Shown: positions 47,540-64,000 of the stretch, one piece after another
How positions within the stretch are numbered: the first letter of the stretch is position 1
How the letters are laid out: each line of letters begins with the position of its first letter
DNA from: Oryzias latipes
Lineage: Eukaryota > Chordata > Actinopteri > Beloniformes > Adrianichthyidae
Length of the DNA: 64,000 bases
Reading direction: 5' to 3'
NCBI RefSeq assembly: GCF_002234675.1
Contig: NC_019867.2
Coordinates: forward strand, 7,553,561-7,617,560
The notes under the pieces: model-generated
The model's input: the letters and a program-made list of their open reading frames with translations, nothing else
What the model was told of the DNA's origin: nothing
Databases searched by the model: none
Translations under genes and position numbers: made by a program

Positions 47540-47880
47540 AGCATTAAATAACACACACAGTATGTGTATCTGGTTGTCCTTTACAACAATAAGATGGACT
47601 GGTGCGCCAACTTAGATGCTCTGTTTAGCAGTGCCCTTCATCTACTGTGGAGGCTGAGATCCAAAGGTTTGTGGAAGACCATCCTCAGGAAGAGTTTTGA
47701 CTGGTGGCCTCCATGGTCCTCTGTGCTGCAATATGTGTGGGTTGGTGTAAAGAGAAGGAAATAGAGTTGATGAGCTGGTCCCCTTGGACTCCAATGAGGA
47801 GGTGGCAGACAGAGAGCATGGATAACATCTCCCCATGGAGGCCCTGAGGAGGTGTTTCTGCAACAGTTAGAGACATTTCT
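47540..47880 (+). pseudogene. CR1/Rex1-like LINE reverse-transcriptase C-terminal remnant
   Basis: The frame at 47564-47764 reads VVLYNNKMDWCANLDALFSS then LHLLWRLRSKGL, resembling the post-palm LG-x-L-x-NKLDW...N..A..KK..SRL.FLR.L motif of fish Rex1/CR1 reverse transcriptases. Another frame further on reads RVDELVPLDSNEEVADR, like the downstream LDSLEEVAERR block of the same proteins. Frameshifts and stops separate them. A 5'-truncated dead copy. Confidence 0.6.
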
Positions 47881-48271
47881 GATTGGAATTATTATTGTTT
47901 GTTTATTTTTACCTTAATTTTAAAATGATACATTATCTTAAAAATAATAATGATTAATCTTTTTTGGCCATCTTTTTTTTTTTAAGTTCTTCTTCAAAAC
48001 ATTTTAATGAATTAACTCTATTACTCCACTCAGATTCATCCATTGTCTCTGTTTTACACAAATTGTATTGATTAATTCTCTTTATTCAGTGCCCTTTGAG
48101 TTATCTGATTCCTAAAATTAACCACCAAAAAAATCGTGTTTTCTAAGCAATTTTCCAAAATTATTACAAATGAATTTATGACTTTGTTTAAAATTCAACC
48201 CTATAATATGATATATAATAACGTTTTTTTGCCACTACAGACAAAAGAATTTTCCAATTAAGAATTTTAAA

Positions 48272-48450
<179 letters not shown>

Positions 48451-49718
48451 ATGATTATAAAACTAAAACATATTAAAACCGATTAAATTCTTGGATTCTT
48501 CAAAATTTTCCCTTGTACAATGTGACTTATTGTAAACATATGAATCTTTATAAATGATTCTGCACTGATTCAACCCTGTAACAGTGCTTTTTGTTACAGG
48601 GTTGAAAGTTATGGGTTGGAGAGATTTTAAGTAGCCACATTAGCTAGAATATGGAGCATCACATGGCATATAAGGAAATAGTGAAATCAGTATATTTCTC
48701 CAAGACAGTATTCATTTTCTTTCCTTTAACAGTTATTTAAGGAAATCATTTTCGCATGTAACAGAGCTGAAAGGCTGACTGTCAATCTGACAATAGAATA
48801 AATTAAACAGAAAAGAGAAAGTATGCAAACGCATAACTACAGTGTCAGTGGGTAAAATATTTAGTGTTGTCAAATCCTGGGTCCTTGAGAAACTGGACTA
48901 AGCCATTATCAATAACAGGGGGAGGATTAAAAGCGTCCTGAACAAAACGGTGGAATTAAAAAAAATAAGTATTTTTCTCACTTAGCATGTAGGTAACAAT
49001 CGAAAGACAAAGGATTATATTACAAAAAAATAAATAAAAATAAAAACATGCAGTTACTGTAATTAAATGAAAAAGTAGCTTTGCTCATTTGGCTGATCTA
49101 TCAGTAACCCCTAAAATGTTTCTTGATCTTTTCATTCCTTGTTTTTAAGTGCATGTTTTGGTTTTATTTTAATATGAGAATATATTAGGTAAACTTAAAC
49201 GGATAGAATTTTGATTAGGAAGATTTTAAATTAGTCTTTATTATTTTTATTTTGTACCACTACTTAATTCCGAGTTTCCTTTAGTGAAAGGAGGGGGGAA
49301 ATATATTTTATGTTAATTTTAACAATAAAACAGTATTATTATTTTTTTAACTCTGTCCTGTACACCGACTGACCAAAAATACTCTGTTCTTAAATCACTG
49401 CTGACTTTTAGTGTCATCAAAATAATGTGGTTTAGGTTGTAAATGGACGCTAGAATAATCGCCTGGGCCGGACTGGTTAACCTTGAGACACCTCAAACCG
49501 CATGGTGCAGAAATGCAACATCGCCCTCTTTTGTTTCGGACAACAAATGACATGTCTGCCTCTGTCAGCGACAAGCAGGCGATGCAGACGGTCGTTGGGT
49601 TTGCCTGTAGTATCAGCCAGCCACCAACAACCAGCCGCCTGAATGTAGATCCGCATGGGCTTTTACTTCTTCATCTTTTTTAAATAACCCGGCGGAAAAT
49701 TAAAGTAAGGATCCAAGG

Positions 49719-60162
<10,444 letters not shown>

Positions 60163-63100
60163 TAGCCCCCCCGACGTCAGTTCCCGCGGCTTCGGATCTG
60201 GTCTCGTTAATTCTCCCATCGCCTCCCTCCGGGGTGTGGGTAGGGGGGGGAGGAGGAGCTCTGCCAAACACCTCTCTTCCCCTCTGCATCGCTCAAAGAG
60301 TCTGCCTTCTGAGACGGCTGTGACGGGGTGGCGCGGGGGGGAAATCAACAAAGCACACTCGCCTACAACGCAACGAGGGGAGACGGGGGGGGGGGGGGGG
60401 AGGGTGTTGATGCACAGTCGAAGGGACTTTGCTGAATGTAAAAGGTAGGAGCAGATAGGCAGATGTGCTGAGGCTTCACCATTCTACACCCCTGTGCACA
60501 CGTTTCCATCACAAGACAACCTCCCCTGCTCAGTGCAGTATTCTAATACCACTACATCCTTTACCCCCCACGCCCCTCCCAGCCAGTGAAAATCCTTCGA
60601 GCTGTTCTCTGCCTAAAGCCCTCAGCACATCTGTACAGAACATAATAGCATGAGGTTGTATGACGTGAACTCTTGTAGCTGAACGCTTGCGGTGTAATGG
60701 AGTTTAGTACTGAATAAGTATTTACAGAGTATCAGTGTTGTGTAGCAAGCAAAAGCCTTTTGAGAAATATGTTCGTGAAGACTGACGCCTTCGGAGAGCT
60801 TTAGAGGACTCCGTGTGTTCAAAGCAAAAAGAGAAACAGCTCGCCGTGTACAAAAGGCCAAAAAAAACCCACAAAAAACGAAAAAACGCTCCCTCTTTCT
60901 TGTCTAACGTGAATTTGGACTTACAGTGAGTAGATGCCATTGGCGTTGATGCTTAACCCTCTAACTGCAGGCATGGCTTTCAGTGATGTGTGTAGTGTTG
61001 TAGTCGGGCCTCCATAACCTAGAAGCAGAGGCCTCAGATGTGCATGCTGTATGGCAGGCTTGGGCTGTGTCGTAAATGTAGTGGAGCAGTAGAAACGGGG
61101 ATTGTGTCTGTGCATGTGACCTGTTTGTTATGATCCTGATGATCATGCTCATTCATAGAGGAGGACAGGAATGCTCCTTAAGACCCCCCCCACTCGTCCC
61201 TCGTAGACCAACGTTGCCCTTTGACACTGATCTCAGACCAGCGTAGCATTTTCCCCGGCGGGTGGGATTTAAGGAGCTGCTGTCGGTTCCGTGTCTAAAG
61301 GCAACTCCATCTCTGTGGCCTTGCTCATGGCGTGACCATGAGAGGCTGGCATGGGGCTTGAGGAGGCAGTGCCTGAGTCTTGCCATCAGAGTGACATTTT
61401 TATTACCAGAACCTTATTGCCTATCGAACAAGCACATTTCTATATACAGCGAATCACCTCCGTTGTCTATCGGAATCCTTTCATTTCAACCTCAGTTGCT
61501 CCAACCGTTTGATATAAGACTGTCTGGTGTTACAGGGAAAATACAAACTAGCTTGCCTGTGAATTGTGCTAGAATGTGTACGATTGTTCCCGCCCCCTCT
61601 TTCCCATGGTACTGTGTATGGTCTATGGTATTGCTAGAACAACTGTGACATGTGCAGTGATAGACGCTGTTTCTCTATATCATGCATGAACCATGTTGGC
61701 GTGAATTCACTTGAAGGAGGGTGAAAGGGAGAAAAAGCCATCCATTTGATAAATACCAAACAAACGTTCTTAACATTATTTTATTTCGGTTGTCTTTTTC
61801 TGCCATTCTTTTCTTTTCTTTTTTTTATTTAATTGCCTGTCTGTTTATCCTTTTTCCTTTTTTTTTTTTTTTTGCTCACCTGCCAGTTTGGACACGGTAC
61901 TAACATGCCGAGTCCTTGTCAGTTGTAACCATTGTGAAGAATAAGCTGCAATGCTGCAAAAACATATGTTGTTGTTCTAATGTAGCTTGTGTTTTGTAAA
62001 TGCACTATAATATGGAGTTGCCTGATCTTTTTTTGTTTTTTGGTGGTGTGGGTACTTCTTGTCCTAGATTTTTGTGTTCTTATTCAGTTCCAAGTATCTT
62101 CATGCTTCCTTGTGTACTTCTGGAAGGTATTTTGATTGTTTGTGTTGCTTTTTTTTAATTTTCTATCCTTTTTTCTTTTTGTATGAAGCCTCCATCCAAA
62201 AAACTACATATGGATGACCATGGAGGTTTGCTAGTTCACATAGAATGCTGTGATTAAAGATGCCTTAAGTATTAAACAATCATTATTTATTACTAACTGT
62301 AGCTAGCTAGCTATTGTGGTGGAATATTTAATGTCTCTATCTCATAACTTTGCAATTTAATCAATATATTTATTTAAAATAACACAAAACATTAAAAAAA
62401 ATACCTCATTATGCATTGGTCGGTGGGGATGCTTTTGCATGCCGTCTGTGTTTTCCTTTTTCAAAGGCGAAAGAAACTCATTGAAAGAGTGGCTGGGGTG
62501 TTTCCCTGCACATTTTCTAGCCAGCATGGTGCTGTTTGATCTATATTACATTCCATTCCTGCCATTTCTTGATTTTTTTTGGGTATGTTTTTATCTCTTA
62601 AGAATCTGCTTTCCTCTGAAGCAGATCCCAGGGCGACAGCCTGCTCGTCTTAGCTTGTTTCCCGCATCTTAATCCAGTTTACCCCACATGAATTTTGCTT
62701 TTTCATTCGTTTGCATCCGTTACATCAGGATCTCAGTTTAGTTTTAGGTCACACAGCTTTATTATTTCTTTTTCGTGTTGCTGGCAGTTGCTTTGTGTGG
62801 GGCGTATATCTAACATGCTAACTTGAGCCATTGATCTTTCGAGCAAAACTTCTGGTGTACTGTGGTTTCACAATATAGATGTTTCACACCCGGGTACTAT
62901 AGGCTAACCAAACGTTTCGAGTGTGCATTTCCTATTAATAATCTAATAACCCTGCAAATGATTCGGACGTGATTAGAATGAAGCCGATTGGTCCAATCCT
63001 CTCATTTTGTGCTCTCACTGGCCTTACCCCATTGCCCTCCACAGTTGTACCCCGTTAACTCCAGATTGAACTGGACAGTAGCCATAGTATTAACTCAAGC

Positions 63101-63620
63101 TGATGAACCGGAATGAACAGTAGAACTTAAAGCACAAGCTTTTTAATGCATGTCCTTCTCAGGTTTTCCTATGTGTATGTGGGAGTAGCTCTGTAGATGT
63201 GTTTAATATGATGCTGTATCTTCTTGAATATTTCAGATGTTTCTTTGCTGCTGAAAAAAAAAAAGTTAATTATTAACCTGCCAGTGAAAAAGGGAAGTGG
63301 CCATCTTTGTACAACACACTGCTGTTTTGCTGTAACCGCGCAATGTTTTATGATCTTGAGTATTTTATAGAAAAGTAGAAGTATGTATTAATAATATGAA
63401 AGCAATAGCTAAAAATCATAATGAAGAATAACATGATCAGTGAATATTGTGGAAAATCTTTAGATTCACTCTGGGTGGATTTTGTACTGTATTTATTACT
63501 AATGATGATGCAAAAAGTTGCATAGCTTAACCCAAACTGTTCTGTCTCTTTTTTTATTTATTGTCTTGTATATGACCTTTTTGTATGTGTTTTTCAAATA
63601 AACTGCCTAAAATGCTGAGA
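60163..63620 (+). other. Long 3' UTR of rnf165 with guanine tract and AATAAA at 63597
   Basis: No further exon follows the stop at 60162. A 3.4-kb region with no competing gene leads to AATAAA at 63597-63602, the likely polyadenylation signal. The first 250 bases are strongly G-rich (GGTAGGGGGGGGAGGAGGAG at 60238; a run of 17 G near 60385). Later stretches contain T-runs (61855-61873) and the ACTGTAGCTAGCTAGC repeat near 62298. Small open frames here are chance. Confidence 0.6.
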
Positions 63621-64000
63621 ATTTATTCGGCTCATGTGTTATTTGGTGTATAGAAGCTAAACTTTTCTTTTTATTAGGGAAGCAATTACATTTTGGAATA
63701 GCTTTAGGTGGAGAAATATGCGACATTTTACATTTTTTGTACATTTTTTTCCAAAAAGTAACTTAATTTTCTTAAAATTATTAAAACTTAACAAAAAACA
63801 GAAAAGTTTTTTGCTTTTTTTCTCCCAATTTATTTTATTCAATTATCTTTTCGATTGCGTATTTTCACATTTTGTAAAAAAAAACTGTAATTCTATTGTA
63901 CATTTATGTATTCTGCTTTTACAGTTTTAAAAACAAAGCATACATTCTGCTTGAAATTTGATTCACATTGATATTATAGGAGATATTTCATTTATTTTAG
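63621..64000. other. Downstream AT-rich flank
   Basis: AT-rich sequence with T- and A-runs beyond the probable rnf165 polyadenylation site. No gene or repeat family is recognised. Confidence 0.5.

Noticed and set aside
49483-49683. 66-codon frame just upstream of the rnf165 start
   Set aside because: No similarity to RNF165 or other proteins; more likely 5' UTR or promoter. The conserved MVLVHVGYLVLPVFGS start at 49719 is decisive.
60236-60448. 70-codon frame in the rnf165 3' UTR
   Set aside because: Arg/Gly-rich product of the G-rich tract; no family and not conserved in kind.

Overview
This is vertebrate nuclear DNA, almost certainly from a teleost fish. The genes are split by GT-AG introns, intergenic DNA is AT-rich, CpG is sparse, and there are abundant fish-type repeats: Tc1-like elements, tRNA-derived SINEs, LINE 3' tails with TTGA or TTCTA repeats, and long TATC/GATA arrays. 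The species cannot be fixed from the window alone. There is no bacterial-type operon, CRISPR array or phage. Nearly all long open frames outside the exons listed here are chance frames or repeat-encoded.

Five protein-coding genes can be assembled exon by exon, and reading frame is preserved across every junction. In order they are: (1) rnf122 (+, 353-15708; first exon lies upstream of the window), a membrane-anchored RING-H2 E3 ligase; (2) a csgalnact1-type chondroitin sulfate N-acetylgalactosaminyltransferase (+, 19860-24909, nine coding exons, 526 aa); (3) a plpp1-type phospholipid phosphatase (+, 28266-35240, six coding exons, 286 aa); (4) atp5fa1, the mitochondrial ATP synthase alpha subunit (-, 44611 down to 41010, eleven coding exons, 551 aa); (5) rnf165/ark2c, the Arkadia-like RING E3 ligase (+, 49719-60162, eight coding exons, 354 aa, with a 3' UTR of about 3.4 kb). 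The genes do not form one pathway. They are independent housekeeping, signalling and Golgi genes. The atp5fa1-rnf165 pairing matches human 18q21 linkage, while rnf122 and csgalnact1 both have human orthologues on 8p.

Between and inside the genes lies a dense layer of mobile DNA. The clearest case is a decayed Tc1/mariner element (about 29899-31495) with inverted repeats of roughly 200 bp in IR/DR arrangement, bracketed by a 577-bp (TATC)n array on one side and a (GATA)n array on the other, so even the microsatellites are inverted. Other repeat content: a family of roughly 0.3-0.6 kb elements present at least six times on both strands; a 213-bp piggyBac-type MITE with TTAA ends abutting one of those copies; an older Tc1 remnant and an L1-type ORF2 remnant upstream of plpp1; a CR1/Rex1-like reverse transcriptase remnant near 47.6 kb; two tRNA-derived SINEs; a 231-bp tandem dimer; and a nearly pure A/C array inside csgalnact1.

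No wholly new gene system is evident. The points most worth checking are the inverted microsatellite-bracketed Tc1 element, the six-copy terminal-inverted-repeat family, and a Gly-to-Leu change in the catalytic GWGGED motif of the CSGALNACT protein.
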